A DNA stretch of 64,000 bases from Schlegelella_A sp036263655 (GCA_036263655.1 DATAGP010000051.1:25205-89204), one strand, 5' to 3'; positions 40,108 through 49,520 are shown, counted from the first letter of the stretch. Notes: a model not told the origin generated them from the letters alone. Numbers and translations: made by a program.

Positions 40108-41457
40108 ATGGAACACATGGTCACCGACAACAAGGTTTGCATCCTCGGCATGGGCTACGTGGGCCTGACGCTCGCCGTCGTCATGGCCGAGCGGGGCTTT
40201 CGCGTGCACGGCGCCGAGATCAACCGCAAGGTGCTTGCCAAGATCTCCGATGGCGTGCCGCACTTCTTCGAGCAGGGGTTGGAAGTGCGGCTCAAGCGCG
40301 CGCTGAAGGCCGGGACGCTGAGCTTCGTCGAGCGCATCGCGCACATTCCCGCCGACGAGCTGCCATCGGCCTACGTCCTCACCGTCGGCACCCCGCTGGG
40401 CCCCGACCAGAGCCCGCGCATGGACATGGTCAGCAACGTGGCGACGGAGGTGGCCGACCACATGCCGAGCGGCTCGCTCGTCGTCCTTCGCTCGACCGTT
40501 CGCCTGGGCACGACGCGCGCCGTCGTGCTGAAGCGGCTCGAGGCATCGGGCAAGGCCTTCGGGCTGGCCTACTGCCCGGAGCGAACCCTGGAAGGCAAGG
40601 CGCTCGAGGAGCTCATCTCCCTGCCGCAGATCGTCGGCGGCCTCACGGACGCCGACATGTGGCGTGCCACCAGCATCTTCCAGCGCCTGACCCCGACGAC
40701 GATCAAGGTCAGCTCGCTCGAGGCCGCCGAAGTCATCAAGCTGCTCGACAACTCGTACCGCGACCACATGTTCGCGTTCGGCAACGAGGTGGCGCTGCTC
40801 TGCGACGCCGCGGGCCTCGACGGCATCGAGGTGATCCGGGCGGCGAACACGGGCTACGAGCGGACGAAGATCGCGATGCCCGGCTTTGTCGGCGGCCCGT
40901 GTCTGCACAAGGACCCGCACATCCTGCAGGACTCGATGACCGACTATGGGTTCGTGCCCTCGCTTATCCGGGAAGGGCGGGCCCTGAACGAAAGCCTGTC
41001 CGACCGCGTGATCGACATGCTGCTGCGCGAGCTGCCGGCCGACGCGGCGGCCCGTTCCGCCAAGATCGCCATCTGCGGTGTCGCCTTCAAGGGCCGCCCG
41101 GAGACGGACGACACGCGCTCGACCCCGGCCAACGAGCTGATCGCCGCCCTCCGCCGCCGCTTTCCGAAAGCCCGGCTCTGCGGCCAGGACTTCGCCGTCA
41201 GTGACGAAGGGATCGCCGAGCTCGGCATCGAGCCGGCGACGATCGAAGGCGCGTTCGCCGGTGCCAGCATCGTCATCGTCGCCAACAACAACGCCAAGTA
41301 CCAGTGGCTGAACCTCGACGCCCTCGCGGCGTCGATGAAGCGGCCCGCCGTCGTCTTCGACGTCTGGTCGGTGCTGCCGATGGACGAGAAGGCGGCCGAG
41401 GTGGAAGGAGTCACGATGCGGCGGCTCGGCTCGGCGAAGGCGTGGGGGCGCCGGTGA
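40108..41457 (+). CDS. UDP-glucose/GDP-mannose-family nucleotide-sugar dehydrogenase
   Basis: NAD-dependent four-electron oxidation of an NDP-sugar to a uronic acid. The 449 residues contain the Rossmann GMGYVGLTLA, TVGTPLGPDQ, CPERTLEGKALEEL and the catalytic Cys in GGPCLHKDPHIL, plus a C-terminal NAD-dehydrogenase domain (GVAFKGRPETDDTRSTPANEL). The sequence pattern is closer to the WecC/TviB-like branch than to UDP-glucose dehydrogenase, but the substrate cannot be fixed. The stop overlaps the next gene's start. Confidence 0.85.
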   Translation: MEHMVTDNKVCILGMGYVGLTLAVVMAERGFRVHGAEINRKVLAKISDGVPHFFEQGLEVRLKRALKAGTLSFVERIAHIPADELPSAYVLTVGTPLGPDQSPRMDMVSNVATEVADHMPSGSLVVLRSTVRLGTTRAVVLKRLEASGKAFGLAYCPERTLEGKALEELISLPQIVGGLTDADMWRATSIFQRLTPTTIKVSSLEAAEVIKLLDNSYRDHMFAFGNEVALLCDAAGLDGIEVIRAANTGYERTKIAMPGFVGGPCLHKDPHILQDSMTDYGFVPSLIREGRALNESLSDRVIDMLLRELPADAAARSAKIAICGVAFKGRPETDDTRSTPANELIAALRRRFPKARLCGQDFAVSDEGIAELGIEPATIEGAFAGASIVIVANNNAKYQWLNLDALAASMKRPAVVFDVWSVLPMDEKAAEVEGVTMRRLGSAKAWGRR

Positions 41458-42428
41458 TGGCGCAGACCGTCCTCTTCACCGGCGGCAGCGGCTTTCTCGG
41501 CGCCGCTCTCGTCGCCAAGCTGCTGCACGCGGGCTGGAACGTCCGGGTGCTCGACGACAACTCGCGCGGCCGGCCGCGGCGGCTGGCGCGTGTCATCAAC
41601 GACATCGAGTTCATCGCCGGCGACGTGCGCAATGCCGACGACGTGGACAAGGCGACGCGCGGCGTCGATGCCGTCGCGCACCTGGCGTTCGTCAACGGGA
41701 CCGAGTTCTTCTACTCGAAGCCGAAGCTGGTGCTCGAGGTCGGCGTCAAGGGCGCCCTCAACACGCTGGAAGCGTGCCTCCGCCACGATGTGCCCCGCTA
41801 CTGGCTGATGTCGTCGTCGGAGGTCTACCAGACGCCGCCGACGGTGCCGACGGACGAGTCGGTGCCCATGTCGATCCCCGATCCGCTCAACCCCCGCTAC
41901 AGCTACGGCGGTGGCAAGCTCATCAGCGAGCTGCTGGCGATCAACTACGGCCGCGAGCGCTTCGCGCAGGTCGTCGTCGTGCGGCCGCACAACGTCTACG
42001 GGCCCGACATGGGCTATGAGCACGTCATCCCGCAGTTCATCGGCCGGGTGCAGAAGCTCTGCGAGCAAACCGCCGGCAGGCACATCTCGCTGCCGATCAA
42101 GGGGGACGGCGGGCAGACCCGGTCGTTCGTCTACGTCGACGACTTCACCCACGGCTGCGCCCTCGCCTTCACCGAGGGCAAGCACCTCAACATCTATCAC
42201 GTCGGCACGACGGACGAGGTGTCGGTCGCCGAGCTCGCGCACAAGGTGGCGGCGTCGTTCGGGCGCACGGCGACCATCGTTCCGGGCGAGGCGCCGGCCG
42301 GCGAGACCTCGCGCCGCTGTCCCGACATCCGCAAGGTCGCGGGGCTGGGCTATCGCCCTTCGGTCACGCTCGAGACCGGCCTGGATCGGACACGGGAGTG
42401 GTACGTGTCGAATCCGAATGAAGCCTGA
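41457..42428 (+). CDS. NAD-dependent epimerase/dehydratase (extended SDR)
   Basis: A 323-residue extended SDR with TGGSGFLGAALV, HLAFVNGTEFF, SSSEVYQTPP, catalytic Tyr/Lys in YSYGGGKL, RPHNVYGPDMGYEHVIPQF and FVYVDDFTHG. It resembles UDP-glucose 4-epimerases and uronate-acting SDRs. Placed directly after the nucleotide-sugar dehydrogenase, it may epimerise or decarboxylate its uronic-acid product; this is inference. The ATG at 41457 is preceded in frame by a GTG at 41454. Confidence 0.8.
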   Translation: MAQTVLFTGGSGFLGAALVAKLLHAGWNVRVLDDNSRGRPRRLARVINDIEFIAGDVRNADDVDKATRGVDAVAHLAFVNGTEFFYSKPKLVLEVGVKGALNTLEACLRHDVPRYWLMSSSEVYQTPPTVPTDESVPMSIPDPLNPRYSYGGGKLISELLAINYGRERFAQVVVVRPHNVYGPDMGYEHVIPQFIGRVQKLCEQTAGRHISLPIKGDGGQTRSFVYVDDFTHGCALAFTEGKHLNIYHVGTTDEVSVAELAHKVAASFGRTATIVPGEAPAGETSRRCPDIRKVAGLGYRPSVTLETGLDRTREWYVSNPNEA

Positions 42429-43293
42429 GGAGCCCGGCGCCGGAGGCGCGGCGCCGCTGCTGTCGATCGTGACGGTCTGCTTCAACTCGGCTCGAACGAT
42501 CGGCCAGACGCTCCAGTCGGTCGACTTCGCGCTGATCGATCAGGCGGAGGTAGAACACGTGATCGTCGACGGGAAGTCGACGGATCAGACCCTGGATATC
42601 GTGGCATCGCACAGCCGTGCGATGCGCCGTCTTTTCTCGGAACGAGACACTGGCATTTACGCCGGCATGAACAAGGGGCTGCGGATCGCCCGTGGCGAGT
42701 ACGTCTGGTTCCTCAACTCGGACGATTACTTGCATCCAGCGCTGCGCGCTCGGTGGCAGGCGATGCTGACCATCCTTCGCGAGCGCCGTTCGCCCGTCCT
42801 CGTGGGCGAGGTTCAAATGTTCAAAGAAGTCTCGGGCGACATGGTGCCGACGCGTTACTGGCGGGCGCCGAAGAACCCCGAGCGGGCGCGTCGCCTGGGT
42901 TGGCATCCGCCGCACCCGGCGTTCGTGGCGGATCGCGAGTTCCTGCTCAAGCTTGGCGGCTTCGACGAGAGCAAGCGGATCGCTGCTGACATCAAGTTGA
43001 TGGAGCAGGCCATGGCAGCCATCGGGGGAAGAGCGTCTGCATTCCCACACGTTTTGGTCGCCATGCGCGAAGGCGGGGTGTCAAACAAGTCCATCCGATC
43101 GATCATGAACGCCAACCGAGAGTGCTACGTGTCGCTGCGGGAACTGGGCGTCTCTACTCCCAAGGCGGCCATGATCATACTTGCGAAGCTCATGCGAAAG
43201 GCCGGCCAGAAACTTCTGCCCGCCCGTGGCCTTGGTGCCGACTTGGCCACCTCTCTACCTCCCGCCACTTCGCCTGCCGGGAGGCCAGATTGA
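42418..43293 (+). CDS. Glycosyltransferase family 2
   Basis: A 291-residue GT-A-type transferase with LLSIVTVCFNSARTIGQTLQS at the N-terminus, VIVDGKSTDQT, DTGIYAGMNKGLRIARGEYVWFLNSDD (the DxD-like site) and GWHPPHPAFVADREF. This subtype (GYAMNKG class) is common in O-antigen clusters. The start overlaps the upstream SDR by 11 bases. Donor and acceptor are unknown. Confidence 0.88.
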   Translation: MKPEEPGAGGAAPLLSIVTVCFNSARTIGQTLQSVDFALIDQAEVEHVIVDGKSTDQTLDIVASHSRAMRRLFSERDTGIYAGMNKGLRIARGEYVWFLNSDDYLHPALRARWQAMLTILRERRSPVLVGEVQMFKEVSGDMVPTRYWRAPKNPERARRLGWHPPHPAFVADREFLLKLGGFDESKRIAADIKLMEQAMAAIGGRASAFPHVLVAMREGGVSNKSIRSIMNANRECYVSLRELGVSTPKAAMIILAKLMRKAGQKLLPARGLGADLATSLPPATSPAGRPD

Positions 43294-44063
43294 AAGCCGT
43301 CATCCTGGCCGGAGGTCTCGGCACCCGCATCTCCGAGGAAACCCACCTCAAGCCCAAGCCCATGATCGAGATCGGCGCCAAGCCGATCCTCTGGCACATC
43401 ATGAAGATGTACTCGGCGCATGGCATCCACGATTTCGTGATCTGCTGCGGCTACAAGGGCTACGTGATCAAGGAGTACTTCGCGAATTACTTCCTCCACA
43501 TGTCGGACGTCACCTTCGACATGGAGAGAAACGAGATGCGCGTGCACCAGCGCAACGCCGAGCCGTGGCGCGTCACCTTGGTCGACACCGGAGATGAGAC
43601 GCTGACGGGCGGGCGGCTGAAGCGCGTCGCCAGCTACGTCAGCGAGGACGCGGCGTTCTGCTTCACCTACGGCGACGGCGTCGCCGACGTCGACCTCGGC
43701 AAGCTGATCGCCTTCCACCGATCCCACGGCAGGATCGCGACGGTGACCTCGGTCCAGCCGCCGGGCCGTTACGGCGCGCTCGTCACCGAAGGGCACCGTG
43801 TGCAGGGGTTCGTCGAGAAGCCGCGCGGCGACGGGGGCTGGATCAACGGCGGCTTCTTCGTTCTTTCACCGAGGTGCCTGCCCTACATCGAGGGCGATCA
43901 CACAAGCTGGGAAGCCGGGCCGCTGAACCGCCTGGCCGAGGAAGGCGAGCTGATGGCGTTCGAGCACACCGGCTTCTGGCAACCCATGGATACGCTGCGC
44001 GACAAGACGCACCTCGAGCAGCTGTGGTCGAGCGGCCGCGCGCCGTGGAAGATGTGGCCATGA
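43290..44063 (+). CDS. rfbF: Glucose-1-phosphate cytidylyltransferase
   Basis: Makes CDP-glucose, the precursor of CDP-linked deoxysugars. The 257 residues have the start LKAVILAGGLGTRISEETHLKPKPM, HIMKMYSAHGIHDFVICCGYKG, FCFTYGDGVADVD and WINGGFFVLSPRCLPYI, all diagnostic for RfbF. The TTG start at 43290 has a GGGAGG Shine-Dalgarno six bases upstream and overlaps the previous stop. First gene of the CDP-sugar cassette. Confidence 0.95.
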   Translation: MKAVILAGGLGTRISEETHLKPKPMIEIGAKPILWHIMKMYSAHGIHDFVICCGYKGYVIKEYFANYFLHMSDVTFDMERNEMRVHQRNAEPWRVTLVDTGDETLTGGRLKRVASYVSEDAAFCFTYGDGVADVDLGKLIAFHRSHGRIATVTSVQPPGRYGALVTEGHRVQGFVEKPRGDGGWINGGFFVLSPRCLPYIEGDHTSWEAGPLNRLAEEGELMAFEHTGFWQPMDTLRDKTHLEQLWSSGRAPWKMWP

Positions 44064-45127
44064 GCGAAGGCTTCTGGCGCGGCCGGAGCGTCTTGGTCAC
44101 GGGCCACACGGGCTTCAAGGGCGGTTGGTTGAGCCTCTGGCTCACGCAGGCCGGCGCGAAGGTCCACGGCTACTCGTTGCAGCCGCCGACCGAGCCCAAC
44201 CTCTTCGGGGTCGCGCGGATCGCCGAGCGCTTGGCCGGGCACACGATGGCCGACATCCGCGACGCGGCCGCGCTCCGACGCGCCGTCGAGGCGGCCCGGC
44301 CGGAGGTCGTCTTCCACCTGGCGGCGCAGCCGCTGGTGCGCCAGTCGTACGCCGATCCGGTCGAGACCTACTCGGTCAACGTGATGGGCACGGTCCATCT
44401 GCTCGAGGCAGTGCGCGCCGTTCAAGGCGTGAAAGCCGTGGTCAACGTGACGACGGACAAGTGCTACGAGAACCGGGAGTGGGTCTGGGGCTACCGCGAA
44501 TCGGAGCCGCTCGGCGGACACGATCCCTACTCGAACAGCAAGGCTTGCTCCGAGCTCGTCTCCGCCGCGTATCGGAATTCGTTCCTCGCCGCGGCGGGCA
44601 TCGCGCTGGCCACCGCACGGGCCGGCAACGTGATCGGGGGCGGCGATTGGGCGGTCGATCGCCTGGTGCCCGACTTCTTCCGTGCCGCTAGCGATGGGTT
44701 GCCCCTCGAGGTGCGCTATCCGCGGGCGACCCGTCCCTGGCAGCACGTGCTCGAGCCGGTCGGCGGCTACCTGCTTCTCGCCGAGCAGCTGGCGACCGGC
44801 GGCGAGGGCCGTGCGGAGGCCTGGAACTTCGGCCCCCCGGACGACGACGCGCGGACGGTAGCGTGGATCCTGGACCGCCTGGTCGAACGTTCGCCCGGCA
44901 CGCGCTGGAACTCCGTGGCCGGCGAGCACGTGCACGAGGCCAACTTTCTCAAGCTCGACAGCAGCAAGGCGCGCGCGGCGCTGGGCTGGAAACCCCGTTG
45001 GAATCTCGGCACGGCACTCGACAAGACAGTCGAATGGCACAACGCCTGGCGTCGCGGCGACGACATGCAGCAGGTGTGCCTGCAGCAGATCGGTGCTTAC
45101 CTCGACGCCACTGAGGGCTCGCGGTGA
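44060..45127 (+). CDS. rfbG: CDP-glucose 4,6-dehydratase
   Basis: Converts CDP-glucose to CDP-4-keto-6-deoxyglucose. The 355 residues begin FWRGRSVLVTGHTGFKGGWLS, with HLAAQPLVRQSYADPVETY, VTTDKCYENREWVWGYRESE, the catalytic YSNSK and RAGNVIGGGDWAVDRLVPD; these are RfbG hallmarks. It overlaps rfbF (ATGA) and the next gene (GTGA). Confidence 0.96.
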   Translation: MSEGFWRGRSVLVTGHTGFKGGWLSLWLTQAGAKVHGYSLQPPTEPNLFGVARIAERLAGHTMADIRDAAALRRAVEAARPEVVFHLAAQPLVRQSYADPVETYSVNVMGTVHLLEAVRAVQGVKAVVNVTTDKCYENREWVWGYRESEPLGGHDPYSNSKACSELVSAAYRNSFLAAAGIALATARAGNVIGGGDWAVDRLVPDFFRAASDGLPLEVRYPRATRPWQHVLEPVGGYLLLAEQLATGGEGRAEAWNFGPPDDDARTVAWILDRLVERSPGTRWNSVAGEHVHEANFLKLDSSKARAALGWKPRWNLGTALDKTVEWHNAWRRGDDMQQVCLQQIGAYLDATEGSR

Positions 45128-45684
45128 ACCGCTTCAGCGTCACCCGCACGCCGCTCGAGGGACTAGTGGCCATCAAGCGCAGCCAGGCCCAGGACGCGCG
45201 CGGCTTCTTCAGCCGCCTCTTCTGCGCGGACGAACTGGCGAGCGCCGGCTTCGACGCCCCCGTTGCTCAGATCAACCACACGCTCACGCGCCGCCTCGGC
45301 GCGGCGCGCGGGCTGCACTTCCAGCATTCGCCGCACGCCGAGATCAAGCTCGTGAGCTGCGTGCGCGGCCGCGTCTTCGACGTCGCCGTCGATCTTCGGC
45401 GCGGCTCGCCGACCTTCCTGGCCTGGCACGCCGAGATCCTGTCGGCGGAAAACGCCACCAGCTTGCTGATCCCGCGCCACTTCGCGCATGGCTTTCAGAC
45501 GCTCGAGCAGGACTGCGAGCTGCTCTACCTGCACTCGACCGCCTACACGCCGGCGGCGGAGGGCGCGCTGAACCTGTCGGACCCGGCGATCGGCATCCGC
45601 TGGCCGCTGCCCTTCAGCGACGTGTCCGACAAGGATCGCGCCACCCCGCACGTCGCCAGCGACTTCACCGGACTCGTGCCATGA
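45124..45684 (+). CDS. dTDP-4-dehydrorhamnose-3,5-epimerase-family protein acting in the CDP-sugar cassette
   Basis: A 186-residue RmlC-like cupin with QDARGFFSRLFCADEL, QINHTLTRRLGAARGLHFQ carrying the catalytic His, KLVSCVRGRVFDVAVDLR and LLIPRHFAHGFQTLEQD. It is clearly divergent from RfbC at 36702 and lies between CDP-glucose dehydratase and a C-methyltransferase. It therefore probably epimerises CDP-4-keto-6-deoxyglucose at C3 and/or C5. GTG start overlapping rfbG. Confidence 0.85.
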   Translation: MNRFSVTRTPLEGLVAIKRSQAQDARGFFSRLFCADELASAGFDAPVAQINHTLTRRLGAARGLHFQHSPHAEIKLVSCVRGRVFDVAVDLRRGSPTFLAWHAEILSAENATSLLIPRHFAHGFQTLEQDCELLYLHSTAYTPAAEGALNLSDPAIGIRWPLPFSDVSDKDRATPHVASDFTGLVP

Positions 45685-46907
45685 AATGCCGCCATTGCCA
45701 GTCGGAGCTGGCCTTGCCCTTCATCGACCTGCAGACATCGCCGCCCTCCAATTCCTATCTGTCGGCCGAGCAGCTGTCGGCACCCGAGAAGTGGTATCCG
45801 CTGCGGGTCCAGACCTGCACCGCCTGCTGGCTGGTGCAGACCGAGGACTACGCGCACGCCGACGAGCTGTTCGCAGAGGACTACGCGTACTTCAGCTCCT
45901 TCTCGAGCACCTGGCTCGAGCACTCGAAGGCCTATGTTGAAGCGATGGCGGAGCGTTTTCGCCTCGGCGCGGACTCGCACGTCGTCGAGGTCGCATCGAA
46001 CGACGGTTACCTGCTGCAGTACGTGCAGGCGCGCGGCATCCCGTGCCTCGGCGTCGAGCCGACGAAGAGCACGGCCGAGGCGGCGCGGGGCAAGGGGATC
46101 GAGGTCGTCGAGAAGTTCTTCGGAGTCGAGCTGGCGGAGGAGCTGGTGCAGGCGGGCCGCGCCGCTGACCTCACGGCGGCGAACAACGTGCTCGCCCATG
46201 TGCCGAACATCAACGACTTTGTCGCGGGTTTCGCCGTCCTGCTGAAGCCTCGGGGCGTCGCCACGTTCGAGTTTCCGCACCTGGCGCGACTGGTCGCCGA
46301 CTGCCAGTTCGACACCATCTATCACGAGCACTTCTCGTACCTCTCGTTGACTGCCGTGCGGACGACGTTCGAGCGCAACGGCCTATCGGTCTTCGACGTC
46401 GAGGAGCTGCCCACGCACGGAGGCAGCCTGCGGGTGTTTGCGCAGCGGAGCGACAGCTCTACCCACCCGGTCGCGCCGGCCGTTGGAAAGCTCCTTGCTC
46501 GCGAAGCGCAGCTGGGCGTCACGTCGGCGGATTACTACCTCGGCTTCCAGGCGCGCGCCGAGCGGATCAAGGATGACCTGCTGGAGTTCCTGATAGTCGC
46601 CAAGCGCGATGGCAAGCGGGTGGGGGCCTACGGCGCCGCTGCCAAGGGCAACACGCTTCTCAACTTCGCCGGCGTGCGCGCGGACCTGCTGCCGTGGGTC
46701 GTCGACCGAAACCCGGCCAAGCAGGGCAAGTTCCTGCCGGGCAGCCGAATCCCGATCGTCGATGAGGGGCAGTTGTGGCGGGGCCGCCCGGACTACGTGC
46801 TCGTGCTGCCGTGGAATCTGAAGGTCGAGCTGACAAAGCAGCTCGGCGGCATCCGCGAATGGGGCGGACGCTTCGTCTTCGCCGTGCCCAGCCTGCAAGT
46901 CGAATGA
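45681..46907 (+). CDS. Sugar C-methyltransferase (class I, SAM-dependent, zinc-binding)
   Basis: A 408-residue protein with the three-part architecture of NDP-hexose C-methyltransferases such as TylC3. There is an N-terminal zinc-binding domain (Cys3, Cys6, Cys46, Cys49), a central SAM domain (VVEVASNDGYLLQYVQARG, NNVLAHVPNINDFV) and a C-terminal domain with GAYGAAAKGNTLLNF. TylC3-type enzymes methylate C3 of 4-keto-6-deoxy sugars. The position in an rfbFG cassette implies a CDP-linked 4-keto-6-deoxyhexose substrate. ATGA overlaps at both ends. Confidence 0.88.
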   Translation: MKCRHCQSELALPFIDLQTSPPSNSYLSAEQLSAPEKWYPLRVQTCTACWLVQTEDYAHADELFAEDYAYFSSFSSTWLEHSKAYVEAMAERFRLGADSHVVEVASNDGYLLQYVQARGIPCLGVEPTKSTAEAARGKGIEVVEKFFGVELAEELVQAGRAADLTAANNVLAHVPNINDFVAGFAVLLKPRGVATFEFPHLARLVADCQFDTIYHEHFSYLSLTAVRTTFERNGLSVFDVEELPTHGGSLRVFAQRSDSSTHPVAPAVGKLLAREAQLGVTSADYYLGFQARAERIKDDLLEFLIVAKRDGKRVGAYGAAAKGNTLLNFAGVRADLLPWVVDRNPAKQGKFLPGSRIPIVDEGQLWRGRPDYVLVLPWNLKVELTKQLGGIREWGGRFVFAVPSLQVE

Positions 46908-47746
46908 AGGTCGCGGTCACCGGCGCGACGGGCTTCGTCGGCCGACATGTCGTCGCGGCGCTGTCCCGCGAGGCCGGCGTCAGCGTGGTGACATCGAGCC
47001 GCGGCGGCGACGCCGGCGGCGCGGACGGCGGCGTGCGCCACGTGCCGCTCGACATCGCCCAACCGTCACTCGGGGACTACCACGCCCTGGGCCGGCCTGA
47101 CGTGCTGATTCATCTTTCGTGGAGCGGCCTGCCGAACTATCGATCGCTCCATCATTTCGAAAGCGAGCTGCCGCGGCAGCATACGTTCCTCTCCGGCCTG
47201 GTGCGCGCCGGCCTCCCGGCGCTGGTCTGCACCGGCACGTGCTTCGAGTACGGGATGCAGAGCGGCGCCCTCGACGAGACCATGCGCCCGGACCCGCAGA
47301 ACCCCTATGGCTTCGCAAAGGACGCGTTGCGCCGGCAGCTCGCCTTCCTGCGCGACAGCACGCCCTTCCGCTTTACCTGGGCACGGCTCTTCTACATGTA
47401 CGGCGAAGGCCAGTCGGCGCAGTCGCTGTACCCGCTGCTAGCCTCGGCTGCCGAGCGGGGCGAACGCGTCTTCCGCATGTCCGGGGGCGAGCAGCTGCGC
47501 GACTATCTGCCAGTGAGCGAAATGGCTTCGATGCTCGTCGGACTGGCGCTGCGTGCGCCCGACGCCGGCATCGTCAACGTGTGCTCCGGCCGGCCGGTGG
47601 CCGTGCGTTCGCTGGTCGAAGGCTGGATTCGCCAAAACAATTGGAACCTCGCGCTCGAGCTAGGCCACTACCCCTATCCAGACTACGAGCCGATGGCCTT
47701 TTGGGGCTGCCGCGAGAAGCTGACGAGAGCGTTGAATCTCTCATGA
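46904..47746 (+). CDS. NAD-dependent epimerase/dehydratase, probable CDP-4-ketohexose reductase
   Basis: A 280-residue SDR with VAVTGATGFVGRHVV, HLSWSGLPNYRSL, CTGTCFEYGMQSG, catalytic Tyr and Lys in YGFAKDALRRQL, and ARLFYMYGEGQ. The pattern resembles the RfbJ/abequose-synthase-like reductases that reduce the C4 keto group. As last gene of the cassette it likely completes the branched sugar. Its ATG overlaps the methyltransferase stop. Confidence 0.82.
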   Translation: MKVAVTGATGFVGRHVVAALSREAGVSVVTSSRGGDAGGADGGVRHVPLDIAQPSLGDYHALGRPDVLIHLSWSGLPNYRSLHHFESELPRQHTFLSGLVRAGLPALVCTGTCFEYGMQSGALDETMRPDPQNPYGFAKDALRRQLAFLRDSTPFRFTWARLFYMYGEGQSAQSLYPLLASAAERGERVFRMSGGEQLRDYLPVSEMASMLVGLALRAPDAGIVNVCSGRPVAVRSLVEGWIRQNNWNLALELGHYPYPDYEPMAFWGCREKLTRALNLS

Positions 47747-47938
47747 ACGCGCGCGAACCCTTCCCTCTCGAACCGACGACGCTTGCCCCGGGACCGGCGC
47801 TCCGGGGCCCGCGCGGGCGTCCCGATGATTGCGAATTCCGGAGGGCGGAGCAGGCAACAAGGCCGCGGTACACATACGGTTCTTGCACTGAAGTTGCGCG
47901 CGGGACCTGTCGCTGACGGTCCCAGACCACCCCCGCCG

Positions 47939-49441
47939 ATGTACGTTGTTAGACGAAACATCTTTGCAAACCTCGTAGGAGGTGCTCTGCTGGCCGGGCT
48001 GACGATCGTGGTCACGCCTCTCCAGATCAACATACTGGGCATGGAAGCCTACGGCGTGGTGGGTTTCATAACGACCTTGCAGATCGCGTTTACTGCGTTC
48101 GACCTCGGGCTGTCCGGCACCCTGACTCGCGAAATCGCGTCCGATCACTCAGACGGCAAACGCTCGAGCAGAGAACTGCTTCGCACGGCCATGACGATCT
48201 ACTGGGTCTCGGCAATTGCAATCGGTCTCGCAATCGCCGGCGCTGCCGGCACCATTGCCGAGCGCTGGTTCAAGGTCAATGCGCTCGACGTGGATGTTCT
48301 GGCGACGAGCCTGAAGATCGTCGCGCTTTACCTGGCGCTGCGCTGGCCGGTTGCGCTCTACACCGGAGTGCTGAGCGGCCTGCAGCGGATGGACGTGCTG
48401 AACGCAGCCAAGGTGTCAACGGCAGCGCTCCGGCTCGTGGGAGGGGTCGCGGTTCTTCTCCATTGGCGCACCTTGGAAGCGTTCCTGTGGTGGACCGCGG
48501 TGAATGCGGTTATCGAATTGATGGTCTTTGCGTTGGCGTGCCATCACGTACACCCGTCGATGCCGATGCGGCCCGGACTGTCGATGCCTTCGATAAGACG
48601 TGTCTGGCGCTTCTCGGTCAGCCTGAATGCTTTGTCAGTGCTCGCCGTGCTGATCATTCAACTCGACCGGCTGACGATCAGCAAGGTTCTGCCGCTTGAC
48701 GATCTGGGTGCGTACAGCTTGGCCTACACCGCGGCCTCGACGATTTCTCTCATCGTGGCCGCCGTCAGCTCTGCTGTTCTCCCGTCGTTCGCCGCCACGC
48801 AAGGTCGCGATCCCCCGGGCGAGCTCGTCCAGCAGTACAACCGAGCCGACCGCGCCATGCTGACATTGGTCGGGATCGCCTCGTTCAGCTTGATCGCCTA
48901 TGGTGACGTGATCCTCACGTGGTGGATCAACTCGGAGGCAGCCGCGTCCGCGTCGCGTGCGACAGCCGTTCTAGCTGCCGGCTTTTGGTGCGGCGCTGCC
49001 ATGGCCAACGTGTACAACGTGGCGATAGCGCGGGGACTCCCAGGACGCTTCCTCCGGGCGAATGTGATCCTAGTGGTGCCGTATGCGCTCGCCATGTACC
49101 TGGCCGTCGAGGCCTTCGGGATCATCGGGGCCGCATGGGTATGGCTCGCGCTCAACGTGGTGTACATGCTCGTTCTCGTACACCCTGTTCATGAAGACGT
49201 TCTCCGCGTCTCGACGAAGCGTTGGATCGCAAGCACGCTTGTTCCAGCGGTGACCATCGGAGTACTTGCATTCGGAGCGCCGCGCCTAGCTGCAGAGCTT
49301 TATGGCGCGAGTCAGTCGGCAGGTCTGGTCCTGGTCGTCGCCCTCCTGGTCAGCTTGCTCCTGTACGGTTGCTTCAGCCTGCACTGGCTCGAACTCCCGT
49401 TCCGAAATTGGAGCGCCATCCGGTCGCGATTCTCCAGATAG
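47939..49441 (+). CDS. wzx: Wzx-type polysaccharide flippase
   Basis: A 500-residue integral membrane protein with about 12-14 hydrophobic segments and the MATE/polysaccharide-transport start RRNIFANLVGGALLAGLTIVVTPLQI followed by LGMEAYGVVGF. It would flip undecaprenyl-linked repeat units across the inner membrane. The ATG at 47939 is preceded by a 192-base gap with a GGGACC/GGTCCC inverted repeat (47902-47923) and no other gene. From here rightward GC content drops visibly relative to the first half of the locus. Confidence 0.88.
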   Translation: MYVVRRNIFANLVGGALLAGLTIVVTPLQINILGMEAYGVVGFITTLQIAFTAFDLGLSGTLTREIASDHSDGKRSSRELLRTAMTIYWVSAIAIGLAIAGAAGTIAERWFKVNALDVDVLATSLKIVALYLALRWPVALYTGVLSGLQRMDVLNAAKVSTAALRLVGGVAVLLHWRTLEAFLWWTAVNAVIELMVFALACHHVHPSMPMRPGLSMPSIRRVWRFSVSLNALSVLAVLIIQLDRLTISKVLPLDDLGAYSLAYTAASTISLIVAAVSSAVLPSFAATQGRDPPGELVQQYNRADRAMLTLVGIASFSLIAYGDVILTWWINSEAAASASRATAVLAAGFWCGAAMANVYNVAIARGLPGRFLRANVILVVPYALAMYLAVEAFGIIGAAWVWLALNVVYMLVLVHPVHEDVLRVSTKRWIASTLVPAVTIGVLAFGAPRLAAELYGASQSAGLVLVVALLVSLLLYGCFSLHWLELPFRNWSAIRSRFSR

Positions 49442-49520
49442 CTGGTGGCATCCCCGACACCGCATTCCACTGGCATCCCAAGTTCCCGATGACTACGTGC
49501 CTGCTCACAGCCTGCGTCCT

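Noticed and set aside
36702..45684. Two RmlC-like genes regarded as a duplication of rfbC
   Set aside because: The proteins are clearly divergent and each sits in its own pathway cassette, so separate origin is more likely than recent duplication.
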